NCBI RefSeq assembly: GCF_031082295.1
Contig: NZ_JAVHLD010000002.1
Location: forward strand, 1-40,975
From: Humidesulfovibrio sp.
GTDB taxonomy: Bacteria; Desulfobacterota; Desulfovibrionia; Desulfovibrionales; Desulfovibrionaceae
Length of the DNA stretch: 40,975 bases
Direction of reading: 5' to 3'
The number at the start of each line of letters is the position of its first letter. Positions within the stretch are counted from its first letter, which is position 1. Both the position numbers and the translations under genes were made by a program. The notes beneath the pieces are model-generated. The model searched no databases, had not been told where the DNA came from, and saw only the letters and a list, made by a program, of their open reading frames with translations. This document shows, piece after piece, positions 1 through 8,075 of the stretch.

Positions 1-228
1 ATTTCCGACCGGGCCAACATCTATCTTAACCTGCCCTCAAGGCATGCTCAGACATCAACACACTCATTGCGCCGACGATTGAGACGATACGACATTCCCA
101 AGCGTTAGCGCAGGTTCGCTTCTCATACCAAGCGATCCGAATCCATCTCTTCATTCAAAAGCTCCTGCACGCCCTTCCCTCCTCCCATTGCCTTGACCCA
201 CAGCCTCAGCCAGCATAGGAAGCCCGGC

Positions 229-2193
229 ATGGCACTCTTCAGCGTTAACAACCTCTCCATGAGTTTCGGCGGACCCAAGCTGCTCGACAGCATTTCCTTC
301 CAAATCGAGCCTGGACAGCGCGTCTGCCTTGTGGGCCGCAACGGCGAAGGCAAGTCTACACTCCTGCGCCTGCTCTCAGGCGACCTGACTCCTGACAGCG
401 GCGACATTGCGCGCTCTGTCGGATTGACGGTTGCTCGTCTCTCGCAGAAAGTGCCCGAGGAACTTACCGGCACGGTGTATGAGGTCGTCACCCAAGGGCT
501 GGGTGAAGTCGGGCGTCACATTGCCGAACACCACAAGGCGCTGGAGAGCGGCGACATGGACCGACTGGCCGAGGCGCAAACCGCCCTGTCTGATGCCTGT
601 GGCTGGGAAGCGCTGTCCGATGTGGACGCGGCCATTTCCCGCCTGGCCCTGAATCCGAACCAGAACTTCGAAGACCTCTCCGGAGGGCTCAAGCGCAGGG
701 CGCTGCTGGCTCGGGCGCTGGTCGGCAACCCCGACGTTCTGCTGCTCGACGAGCCCACAAACCACCTGGACATCGACTCCATCGCCTGGCTGGAGGACTT
801 CCTGCTGCGCCACGTGCGCACGCTCATCTTCATCACCCACGACCGCATGTTCCTGCGGCGCATCGCCACCCGCATCATCGAACTGGACCGTGGCAAGCTG
901 GCAGACTGGTCCTGCGACTACGACACCTTCCTGGAACGCAAGGAAGCCCTGCTCGCCTCCGAGGAGAAGAGCTGGGCCGAGTTCGACAAGAAGCTCGCGC
1001 GGGAGGAAGTCTGGGTCCGCCAGGGCGTGAAGGCCAGGCGCACCAGGAACGAAGGCCGCGTGCGCGAGCTCAAGAAGCTGCGTGAAGAACGCGCCCGCCG
1101 GCGCGAGCGCACAGGCACCGCGACCATCATCGTGCAGGACGCAGAGCGTAGCGGCAAGCTGGTGGTGGAGGCCAAGGGCGTGTCCCACTACTGGGGCGAT
1201 GGCCACCTTGCTGGCGCCACGCCTGTATTTAAGGACCTCGATCTTTCCATCATGCGCGGGGACAAGCTTGGGCTCATCGGTCCAAACGGCGCTGGCAAGA
1301 CGACCCTCATACAGGTGCTTTTGGGCAGGATCAAACCCACAACCGGCATTGTGCGCCTGGGCACCAACCTCGAGGTGGCCTATTTCGACCAGCACCGCGA
1401 AGAGCTCGACCCCAACAAAAGCGTGCGGGAAAGCGTGGCCGAAGGCAGCGACCAGGTCACCATCAACGGCCATGTGCGCCACGTCATGGGCTACCTGAAG
1501 GACTTCCTCTTCTCGTCAGACCGCGCCAACAGCCCGGTCCGCGTGCTCTCCGGCGGGGAGCGCAACCGGCTGCTTCTGGCACGCCTGTTCACCCGGCCCT
1601 CCAATGTGCTGGTCATGGACGAGCCAACCAACGATCTGGACGCTGAAACCCTGGAGCTGCTTGAGGACCGCCTCATGGAGTATCCAGGCACCCTCATCCT
1701 GGTGAGCCACGATCGCGCGTTCCTGAACAACGTCGTCACGAGCACCCTTGTTTTCGAAGGGGATGGCGTTGTGGCTGAATACGTCGGCGGCTACGATGAC
1801 TGGTTGCGGCAGAGGCCCGCGCCCACGGAGTCTTCAACGACCTACGCTTCGAGCAAACCCTTGCTGGTCAAGCAACCCGCGCAGGTTACGGCACCGACGT
1901 CACCAACGCCTTCTTCCACGTCAAAGCCGAGAAAGCTGAGCTTCAAGGAACAGCGCGAGAAAGAAGCATTGGCGACAGAACTGGCGGAATTTCCGGCGCG
2001 CATCGAAGCGCTTGAAACTGAAATCGCAAAGACCACTGAGCGACTGGCCGACCCCGAGCTCTACAAGAAGGCTCCCAAGGTCATGACTGCGACACGCAAC
2101 GAACTTGTTGCCCTGGAAGAGGAGCTCGAACAGGCGTTCGCTCGCTGGGAGGAGGCTGAGGCCAGGCTGAACGAACTGAATGCGTCTGCTTGA
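229..2193 (+). CDS. uup: ABC-F family ATPase, Uup type
   Basis: Cytosolic duplicated ABC ATPase without membrane segments. The first nucleotide-binding domain has Walker A GRNGEGKST (residues 36-44), signature LSGGLKRR near 149 and Walker B/D-loop DEPTNHLD near 173. The second has GPNGAGKTT near 350, LSGGERNR near 439 and DEPTNDLD near 463. A charged linker (about 240-300) separates them, and the C-terminal ~90 residues are a Lys/Glu-rich predicted coiled coil, as in Uup, which is linked to ribosome and branched-DNA transactions. The 654-residue length fits Uup. I chose the ATG at 229 because AGGAAG lies at 217-222 and the conserved N-terminus MALFSVNNLS starts there; a TTG at 193 would add 12 unconserved residues. 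No partner gene lies nearby. The subfamily is inferred from the C-terminal coiled coil; another ABC-F branch is possible. Confidence 0.9.
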   Translation: MALFSVNNLSMSFGGPKLLDSISFQIEPGQRVCLVGRNGEGKSTLLRLLSGDLTPDSGDIARSVGLTVARLSQKVPEELTGTVYEVVTQGLGEVGRHIAEHHKALESGDMDRLAEAQTALSDACGWEALSDVDAAISRLALNPNQNFEDLSGGLKRRALLARALVGNPDVLLLDEPTNHLDIDSIAWLEDFLLRHVRTLIFITHDRMFLRRIATRIIELDRGKLADWSCDYDTFLERKEALLASEEKSWAEFDKKLAREEVWVRQGVKARRTRNEGRVRELKKLREERARRRERTGTATIIVQDAERSGKLVVEAKGVSHYWGDGHLAGATPVFKDLDLSIMRGDKLGLIGPNGAGKTTLIQVLLGRIKPTTGIVRLGTNLEVAYFDQHREELDPNKSVRESVAEGSDQVTINGHVRHVMGYLKDFLFSSDRANSPVRVLSGGERNRLLLARLFTRPSNVLVMDEPTNDLDAETLELLEDRLMEYPGTLILVSHDRAFLNNVVTSTLVFEGDGVVAEYVGGYDDWLRQRPAPTESSTTYASSKPLLVKQPAQVTAPTSPTPSSTSKPRKLSFKEQREKEALATELAEFPARIEALETEIAKTTERLADPELYKKAPKVMTATRNELVALEEELEQAFARWEEAEARLNELNASA

Positions 2194-2571
2194 ATCTATC
2201 GAGCGACTCAAACATCCTTGACTTTGCATTCAGCTTAAAAGACGAAGTACCACACGCGCTGGCTTGCTGCATTTGTAGGCGCCACAGGGTTCAGCACTGA
2301 ATGCGCTACGTTAATATCGTGAGCGCACAAACGTATCTCGGCAAGCCACATTCTTAGCACCTTATAAGTGCTGTGAAGTTTAATTACACCATGCGCTCTA
2401 ATACTGTTTTCACCTCTGAAACAGAAACGACGTCATAACGGCACACCAGACAACCAACCAAGGTATTTCAGGACAGCACATAGTCCTTGCTCAAATTATT
2501 ATTGACGCACCTCCCAAAAGTAGGTCATTAACATCTAATGCATCAAATGGATTACCACCCAAGGGATCGCT
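2194..2571. other. intergenic stretch, AT-richer than surroundings
   Basis: This 378-base gap between uup and the solute-binding protein gene holds no convincing ORF. The second half (about 2390-2560) is clearly more AT-rich than the flanking genes. An imperfect palindrome at 2356-2372 (AGCAC, 7 bases, GTGCT) could be an operator. TTGACG at 2502-2507 resembles a -35 box, but no acceptable -10 hexamer sits 16-18 bases downstream. I see no terminator with a T-run after uup. Confidence 0.5.
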
Positions 2572-3297
2572 ATGCGCACTTGTATATGCACGGTCATTAT
2601 CGTCCTCTTCCTCTTCACAAATGCATCATTTGCTCAGACGCTGGTGCTCAACACCGATGATATATATCCGCGCTCAACGCCAGATGCCACCGGCTTTGAA
2701 GACTTGATCCTCAAAATGGCTTTCCGCAGCATCGGACTCGATATCAGAGTCGTTCTTCTGCCCTCGGAACGAGCCCTTATCAACGCTGACCAAGGCATCG
2801 ACGACGGGAACTTTGCAAGGACAAGCGGAGTTGAGGACAAGTACCACAATCTTGTGATGGTCCCAGCCAAGATATGCGACTTCGCATTTACAGCCTTTGT
2901 TAAAAATCCTGACATAGTCATTAAAAAGTGGGAAGATCTTAAGCCCTACAATGTCGGGATGCTGAACGGCTGGCAATACCCTGAACGATACATGCCCAAA
3001 ACAAAATCCTTACACAAGGTACGCGACGACAAGACGCTGTTCACGTTGCTCACGAATGACCGCGTTGACGTGATTATCCATGAGGATATCGCAGGATCCA
3101 TGCTCATAAAGTCCATGGGCTTGACGGGAGTGAGAGCGCAAACACCGGCGCTGGGCAACCCAGACATGTACCTCTACCTCAACAAGAAGCACGCCGCTCT
3201 GGTTCCTCTGCTGTCCAAGGCGCTTAAGCAAATGGACGCGAATGGAACACGCCAGGCCATAATTGATCGCACATTAAAGCAGGCTGGCCTGCAATGA
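2572..3297 (+). CDS. periplasmic solute-binding protein, family 3-like
   Basis: A 241-residue exported protein. The N-terminus is a Sec signal peptide (positively charged start, hydrophobic core VIIVLFLF, likely cleavage after SFA near residue 21). The rest resembles SBP_bac_3 proteins: a first lobe with a GFEDLILKMAF segment, a hinge strand around VGMLNGW, and a VDVIIHEDIAG segment. Such proteins bind polar solutes such as amino acids in the periplasm and either feed ABC permeases or act as sensors. No permease, ATPase or sensor kinase gene is adjacent, so this one is an orphan and its ligand is unknown. AAGGGA at 2561-2566, five bases before the ATG, supports the start. Codon use looks more AT-rich than in neighbouring genes, which may hint at a different history. 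Confidence 0.75.
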   Translation: MRTCICTVIIVLFLFTNASFAQTLVLNTDDIYPRSTPDATGFEDLILKMAFRSIGLDIRVVLLPSERALINADQGIDDGNFARTSGVEDKYHNLVMVPAKICDFAFTAFVKNPDIVIKKWEDLKPYNVGMLNGWQYPERYMPKTKSLHKVRDDKTLFTLLTNDRVDVIIHEDIAGSMLIKSMGLTGVRAQTPALGNPDMYLYLNKKHAALVPLLSKALKQMDANGTRQAIIDRTLKQAGLQ

Positions 3298-3423
3298 TCA
3301 ATTCTTGCCAGTCACTCCAGCCAGTGACGCATTGACTCCGCAACGATTTTCGGACAGATATGTTTTGGCGTTAGTTCACCACTAATGCCCTAAGCAGACA
3401 TCACCCCGCTTCACAGGAACTCC

Positions 3424-4068
3424 ATGAGCGAAATCGCCAAGTTCATTTTTGGATTCAAGCGTTTCCAGAAGGACTACTTCTGCGCTGATTCCACAGTTTT
3501 TTCTGATCTCAAGGAAGAGCAAAAGCCTCGCGCCCTGCTTATTGGCTGCTCCGACTCTCGCGTTGACCCTGCCCTGCTTACCGGTTGCGCACCTGGCGAC
3601 CTCTTTGTGGTTCGTAACGTCGCCAACCTTGTGCCTCCCTGCGAAAACGACGGCGGGCACCACGGCGTCAGCGCTGCCGTTGAGTTTGCTGTGCGCTCCC
3701 TTGAGGTGGAGCACATCATCGTGCTTGGCCACTGCAACTGCGGCGGCATCAAGGCCTTGTTGCGCGAGGGCGGCGGTGGCCGAAGCGGCGCCTTCATCGA
3801 CGCTTGGGTGGGCATCGCCGCCAAGGCGCGCGAGGAAGTCCTCACCAATCTGGCTGGCCAAGAACCACGGGTACAAGAACGCGCGTGTGAGCAGGCAGCC
3901 ATCCTCATCTCGCTGGAGAACCTGTTGAGCTTCCCCTGGGTTCACGAGCGGGTCGAAGCTGGCAAATTATACTTGCACGGCTGGTACTTTGACTTCGAGA
4001 GTGGCGAACTCTTCAGCTATCTTCCGGAGACGCAGCAGTTCGAACTGCTGGTCCCTCGCTGCCCCTAA
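3424..4068 (+). CDS. can: beta-class carbonic anhydrase, cytoplasmic
   Basis: Catalyses CO2 + H2O to bicarbonate + H+. The 214-residue sequence has the beta-class zinc site: CSDSR with Cys42, Asp44 and Arg46, then GHCNCGG with His103 and Cys106. The HHGVSAAVEFAV helix (79-90) and the DLFVVRNVAN segment (59-68) are also typical. There is no signal peptide, so it should act in the cytoplasm, in contrast to the second carbonic anhydrase at 29701-30594. AGGA (3416-3419) precedes the ATG. It is probably a single-gene unit; the next gene starts 63 bases later. It could supply bicarbonate to the pyruvate carboxylase in this window, which is inference. Confidence 0.93.
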   Translation: MSEIAKFIFGFKRFQKDYFCADSTVFSDLKEEQKPRALLIGCSDSRVDPALLTGCAPGDLFVVRNVANLVPPCENDGGHHGVSAAVEFAVRSLEVEHIIVLGHCNCGGIKALLREGGGGRSGAFIDAWVGIAAKAREEVLTNLAGQEPRVQERACEQAAILISLENLLSFPWVHERVEAGKLYLHGWYFDFESGELFSYLPETQQFELLVPRCP

Positions 4069-4131
4069 CCCAACAGGAAAAAGGTTCCAGGTACGCTTCT
4101 TGCTCAGTCCATCCCGCAGACTGGAGGCAAG

Positions 4132-5010
4132 ATGCAACGCCCACAGGTAAACATCACCGTCGTCACCCACAATCGGCTGGAGCTTACGCGCCGGACCATT
4201 GACTCGGTGCTTCGCAACACGCGAGAGCATTACGCCTTATGCGTTGTCGACAATGCCAGCACTGACGGCACACGAGCATTCCTTCGCGAACTGAAGGCAC
4301 AGGGCAAGATCCAACATCTCATCATGTTTGAGAAAAACATGGGCGTCGCCTGCGCCTGCAACACGGGTTGGGCCGCTGCCGATGCCGACCACTTCCTCAA
4401 GCTCGATAACGACATCGAAGTGTTGCACATAGGCTGGCTCAAGAATCTGCTCCAATTCTTCACCCCAGGCTCAAGCATAGGCGCAGTAGCCTACAAGGTC
4501 ATCCCAGACGATGCGATCCCGACCTTGCATATTGGGCCAACCGCCATCTTCGAGACGGAATTCTGCGGCGGAGCGTGCCTGCTCACCTCCCGCGAGATGC
4601 GTTTAGCATTGGGCAATTTTTGTGAAGACTATGGGGTGTACGGCGAGGAGGATTCCGACTTCGGAATTCGCGTCGGCCTGAGTGGACGCAAAAACATCTT
4701 TGTCGATGGCGCTGGTCATGTTCTGCACAATTGCGACAGCGACTATGACATGCAGATGCAACCAGTGAAATCTCGTATCGCCCGCAAGCGTAACATTGAA
4801 CAGTTCCAGTCAAACGTCCACGCCTACGACACAGGACTACGCTCTTTGCACGTTGGGCGCAGATTCCTCCCGGTACAGAAAGGCGAACTCCATGCATGCA
4901 CTCTCAGCCAATCATATAAACGAGAAGCGCTGGCCTGGAACAAATACCGGAAGGTTGTAAGCTACGCCACACGCGACATCATTTCCGAGCATCTCTCTCA
5001 AGCCATGTAG
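4132..5010 (+). CDS. glycosyltransferase family 2 protein
   Basis: A 292-residue GT-A fold glycosyltransferase. The N-terminal nucleotide-sugar binding part reads NITVVTHNRLELTRRTIDSV with CVVDNASTDGT following, both hallmarks of GT2 enzymes. The metal-binding DXD-type motif is LDNDIEV around residues 87-93. CGGACLLTSREM and the EEDSDFGIRVG acidic segment (about residue 173) match the acceptor/catalytic region. No membrane helix is visible, so it is a soluble or peripheral cytoplasmic enzyme. GGAGG at 4123-4127, four bases before the ATG, fixes the start. The acceptor and sugar cannot be told from sequence, and no polysaccharide cluster surrounds it. Confidence 0.88.
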   Translation: MQRPQVNITVVTHNRLELTRRTIDSVLRNTREHYALCVVDNASTDGTRAFLRELKAQGKIQHLIMFEKNMGVACACNTGWAAADADHFLKLDNDIEVLHIGWLKNLLQFFTPGSSIGAVAYKVIPDDAIPTLHIGPTAIFETEFCGGACLLTSREMRLALGNFCEDYGVYGEEDSDFGIRVGLSGRKNIFVDGAGHVLHNCDSDYDMQMQPVKSRIARKRNIEQFQSNVHAYDTGLRSLHVGRRFLPVQKGELHACTLSQSYKREALAWNKYRKVVSYATRDIISEHLSQAM

Positions 5011-5120
5011 CAATCTACGCCTCTATCAGCCAGCCAAATACTGGACAAAGTCTTCCCATTGGGGCTAGATTCCAATGAGGCAGTGACAACTCTTGTGAAT
5101 GATCCGCAAAGGAGCAGCAC

Positions 5121-6104
5121 ATGTTTTTCATCACCAACAGGCCGTTCGTCGAGGGCAACAAGTCCTCTGAAATGCGCAAGGTGAGTTTCGACCTGGACAA
5201 CAACGAAGCCTCCCAGTCCGTATATTTCTGCTGGCGTGACGACAACAAGAAGGCTTACGTTGAGCTGGGCAACGAGAATTTCATGAAGGCCATGCGCAAG
5301 TCTCCTGCGCGCCAGATTCTGTTCTACATCCACGATTCAGCGCAGTTGCCCGAAGAACACATCTTCCCTTTGGCTGAAAAGCTCCAGGCACTGTTCGACG
5401 AACAAGACAAAGGCCTTGTTGATGTTGTGCCCATCATCTGGCCCTGTGACAACGGCTCGGGCATCCTCAAAGACTTCCACGAGGACCAGGTCGCCGCAGA
5501 GGCAAGCGGAATCGCCTTCGCCCGCGCTCTCGAGAAGTTTCTTGTCTGGCGCGAGTCCGTAAAGTCCAGCGACGCCCCCTGCCTCAAGCGCATGAGCGTT
5601 TTGGCCCACTCCATGGGCAACCGCGTGCTCCGGCAGGCACTGTTCTGCTGGTCTCGCTATCACCGCAAGAGCCAGGTTCCGCTGATGTTCCGCAACATCT
5701 TCATGCTAGCGGCCGATGTCTTCAACGAAGCACTCGAAAACAGCCGCGAAGGGCGTTTCATCTGCCACAGCACGCGAAACGTCATCGTCTACTACGCTAC
5801 CGACGACCGCATTCTCGGCGCAGGCACTGTCGGCCCCCTCGGCGCTGATTCCGCCTCGCGCCGCCTCGGTCATACCGGCCCAGAGCATATCCACCTGACG
5901 CCCAAGAACGTCTTTTCCGTCGACTGCGACGACGTGAACAACAAGTACGACCGCCCCAGGGGGCATACCTACTTCCTGCATGACGAAAAGGGCGAACCGG
6001 GCAAGGTCTTCCTGCACATTTACGATGCCATGAAAAAGGGGCGCCTTGAAGGCCATGACGAGCACAGGAATCTCATAGTGGACTTGAACTTCCGTTCCTG
6101 CTGA
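5121..6104 (+). CDS. alpha/beta hydrolase, DUF900 family
   Basis: A 327-residue alpha/beta-hydrolase. The nucleophile elbow AHSMGN places the catalytic serine at residue 164. The surrounding MSVLAHSMGNRVLRQAL segment, an upstream ILFYIHD strand and a downstream VIVYYATDD strand fit the DUF900 family of putative serine esterases. No signal peptide or membrane segment is seen. The substrate is unknown. AAGGAG at 5108-5113 supports the ATG. The gap from the previous gene is 110 bases and includes a CATTGG-N9-CCAATG inverted repeat (5057-5077). A bidirectional terminator follows immediately (6127-6154), shared with the convergent motB. Confidence 0.85.
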   Translation: MFFITNRPFVEGNKSSEMRKVSFDLDNNEASQSVYFCWRDDNKKAYVELGNENFMKAMRKSPARQILFYIHDSAQLPEEHIFPLAEKLQALFDEQDKGLVDVVPIIWPCDNGSGILKDFHEDQVAAEASGIAFARALEKFLVWRESVKSSDAPCLKRMSVLAHSMGNRVLRQALFCWSRYHRKSQVPLMFRNIFMLAADVFNEALENSREGRFICHSTRNVIVYYATDDRILGAGTVGPLGADSASRRLGHTGPEHIHLTPKNVFSVDCDDVNNKYDRPRGHTYFLHDEKGEPGKVFLHIYDAMKKGRLEGHDEHRNLIVDLNFRSC

Positions 6105-6126
6105 TCACCTGCCCCACCAGACAACA

Positions 6127-6154
6127 AAAAAGGCGCCCGGAAGGACGCCTTTTT
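6127..6154. terminator. bidirectional intrinsic terminator between DUF900 gene and motB
   Basis: A nine-base perfect stem, AAAAAGGCG (6127-6135) with CGCCTTTTT (6146-6154), closes a ten-base loop. It gives a T-run on both strands, so it can end both the rightward hydrolase transcript and the leftward motAB transcript. Confidence 0.85.
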
Positions 6155-6178
6155 ACTGGTAAAACCAAGCCGTAGCAG

Positions 6179-6955
6179 CTACCAGGTCTCAGTCTCTGGG
6201 CTGTGGTAATAGAACTCCACCCTTCTGTTTGCCGAGCGACTTGCGTCGTCAAAAATCGGCACAAGCGGCCTTGAGTCGGCGTAGCCCGCCGCTCGCATGC
6301 GGGTTGCTGCAATGGCGCCATTGCCCTTGGCCAGAATGAAGCGCAGGCAGGCGGCGGCACGTGCGGCGGACAGCTCCCACTTGGAGGGGTAAAGGCCGCT
6401 GCCGTTTTCCGTATCGTCCGTATGGCCACGAATGACGAGATTGACCTTCTGGGACAGCATGATGTTGGTGACGCCTTCAAGCATTTTCGCAGCTTCCGGC
6501 TTGAGCACAGCCGAATTTGGCGCGAACATGACCGAGTTGTTCACCTGCATCAGCACACCGGCGTTGTCTGAACTGATGCCGGAGTTGTTCTGAAGGTCTT
6601 GGTCCTTGGCCAACAGCTCCTTCACCAGCAGGGCCACCTGGTACTTGAGCTGATCCTTTTCGGAAAGGTTCATCTCCGCTACGCCGACCTTGGCATCTTT
6701 TGGGATGAAGGTCGCCATGACGACCTGCTTGGTCACCTGGGTGGCGTCCTTCTTGACGTCCTTAAAGACGATGGACAGGGACTCCTTTTGTTGCGGCTTA
6801 AGCGCGGCGATGAGCCACATGAGCAGGAAGAAGGCCATCATGGCCGTGACGAAGTCAGCGTAGGCAACCTTCCAGCTGCCTCCGTGGTGGGCCGCGTGCC
6901 CCTCACCACCCTTCTTGATGATGATTATGTTCTGGCTGCCTTTACTTTTGGCCAC
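6179..6955 (-). CDS. motB: flagellar motor stator protein MotB
   Basis: A 258-residue inner-membrane stator subunit that anchors the ion channel to peptidoglycan. A short cytoplasmic N-terminus is followed by one membrane helix beginning AYADFVTAMMAFFLLMWL (31-48), in which Asp34 is the ion-binding aspartate. The C-terminal half is an OmpA-like peptidoglycan-binding domain with VIRGHTDD and the ELSAARA motif. The gene starts with GTG at 6955 and overlaps the end of motA by 14 bases. GGAAGGAG in the end of motA lies 9-10 bases upstream. The overlap implies translational coupling. Proton versus sodium specificity cannot be decided reliably. Confidence 0.95.
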   Translation of the reverse strand: MAKSKGSQNIIIIKKGGEGHAAHHGGSWKVAYADFVTAMMAFFLLMWLIAALKPQQKESLSIVFKDVKKDATQVTKQVVMATFIPKDAKVGVAEMNLSEKDQLKYQVALLVKELLAKDQDLQNNSGISSDNAGVLMQVNNSVMFAPNSAVLKPEAAKMLEGVTNIMLSQKVNLVIRGHTDDTENGSGLYPSKWELSAARAAACLRFILAKGNGAIAATRMRAAGYADSRPLVPIFDDASRSANRRVEFYYHSPETETW

Positions 6956-7799
6956 CCTTCAGGGCTCCTTCCAGTTCTTCAAACGAGGGCCTGGCCTGGC
7001 CGGAAACGGCACGTCGCGCAGCCTCTACGGCGAGCATTGGCGGAAAGCCGCTGGCAAAACCGACAAGTCCAGACTTGACAACTTCAAGCATGGAGTGGGT
7101 TTCCTTCACTTGATATTCAAGATTCTGGGCCATGGGTCCGGCGAAGCCGTAGCACATGAGAATGCCCAGGAAGGTTCCGACCAGCGCCGCGCCGATGCTG
7201 TGTCCAAGCACCTCGGGGGGTTCATTGATCTTACCCATGGTGAGAACGACGCCAAGAACCGCGGCAACGATACCCAGGCCGGGCAGGGAGTCGGCGACCT
7301 TGTTGATAGCGTTTGGCGTGTTGGACTCATGCTTGTGGGAAGCCGACATGTCGATGTCCATGAGGGCTTCGAACTGATGCGGCTCGATGTTGCCAGCAAG
7401 AAGAACCTTGAAGTTGTCGCAGATGAAATCACGCACTTCGTGGTTCTTGAGCACTGACGGGAATTTTGTGAAAACAGCGCTTCCATCGGGCTTGTTCACA
7501 TGCGACTCGATGGACACGATGCCGTCGCGGCGGGCCATGTTCATGAGCGTGTAGAGCACGCTCAGGATATCGAGAAAGGTCTGCTTGGAAGCTTCCGACG
7601 CAGTGAAGACTTTTAAAGCCTTTTTCATAGTCCCAAAAATGATGCTTTTCGGCGAGGCAATGAAAAATGATCCGACAGCGGCGCCGCCAATGATGAGCAG
7701 TTCGATGGGCTGGTAAAGCACGCCAAGGGGGCCGCCCTCAAGGACATAGCCCCCAACGACACAGCCCAGAACAATAAACACACCTATAATCGCAAACAT
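6942..7799 (-). CDS. motA: flagellar motor stator protein MotA
   Basis: A 285-residue MotA/PomA family protein and first gene of the motAB stator operon. Hydrophobic segments are seen near residues 1-20, 34-50, 175-195 and 205-225, with the large cytoplasmic loop between the second and third that interacts with FliG. The third segment, PGLGIVAAVLGVVLTMG, and the stretch VGTFLGILMCYGF are typical. The ATG at 7799 is preceded by an AGGAGGAGA sequence about ten bases upstream. The promoter must lie in the 276-base gap shared with the divergent DUF4139 gene; I could not identify a clean sigma-28 or sigma-54 site there. Confidence 0.95.
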   Translation of the reverse strand: MFAIIGVFIVLGCVVGGYVLEGGPLGVLYQPIELLIIGGAAVGSFFIASPKSIIFGTMKKALKVFTASEASKQTFLDILSVLYTLMNMARRDGIVSIESHVNKPDGSAVFTKFPSVLKNHEVRDFICDNFKVLLAGNIEPHQFEALMDIDMSASHKHESNTPNAINKVADSLPGLGIVAAVLGVVLTMGKINEPPEVLGHSIGAALVGTFLGILMCYGFAGPMAQNLEYQVKETHSMLEVVKSGLVGFASGFPPMLAVEAARRAVSGQARPSFEELEGALKGGQK

Positions 7800-8075
7800 A
7801 CTGCTTGAATCTCCTCCTGGCAGCCTTCAGCGGGCGGCCTATCACGTCAACCTGCGCCATTGGCAGCAGACTCGACTGGGAATACTTATTGAATCAAGTT
7901 GTGCCCTCTTGTAAAGTACTCATTTGCAATATTCTCGTTACCAATGGGATTCTCAATAGTTATACTTTTTATAGACTCTTTCGACAGGCTCAGAAACCCG
8001 CTGGACAAACCCGCAAAACATGGTACGTATCCAATCAAAATCTTACATCTTTACTCGTCCATCCTGGAGGATGCC
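7800..8075. other. divergent intergenic region motA / DUF4139 gene
   Basis: This 276-base AT-rich spacer must contain promoters for both divergent genes. TATACT near 7959 is a reasonable rightward -10 hexamer but lacks a -35. A TTCGACAGGCTCAG segment at 7980-7993 resembles the core of a widely dispersed extragenic bacterial repeat (from memory). No gene is supported here; the open frame extending upstream from 8076 lacks a ribosome binding site. Confidence 0.4.

Noticed and set aside
1-192. Possible end of an upstream gene or an uup promoter
   Set aside because: Short open stretches run in from the left edge but none looks like a protein C-terminus. TTGCGC at 67-72 has no convincing -10 partner.
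7800-8075. Sigma-54 or sigma-28 promoter for motAB
   Set aside because: A TGG...TTGCA-like string on the minus strand has the wrong GG-GC spacing (13 instead of 10), and no GCCGATAA-like -10 is present.
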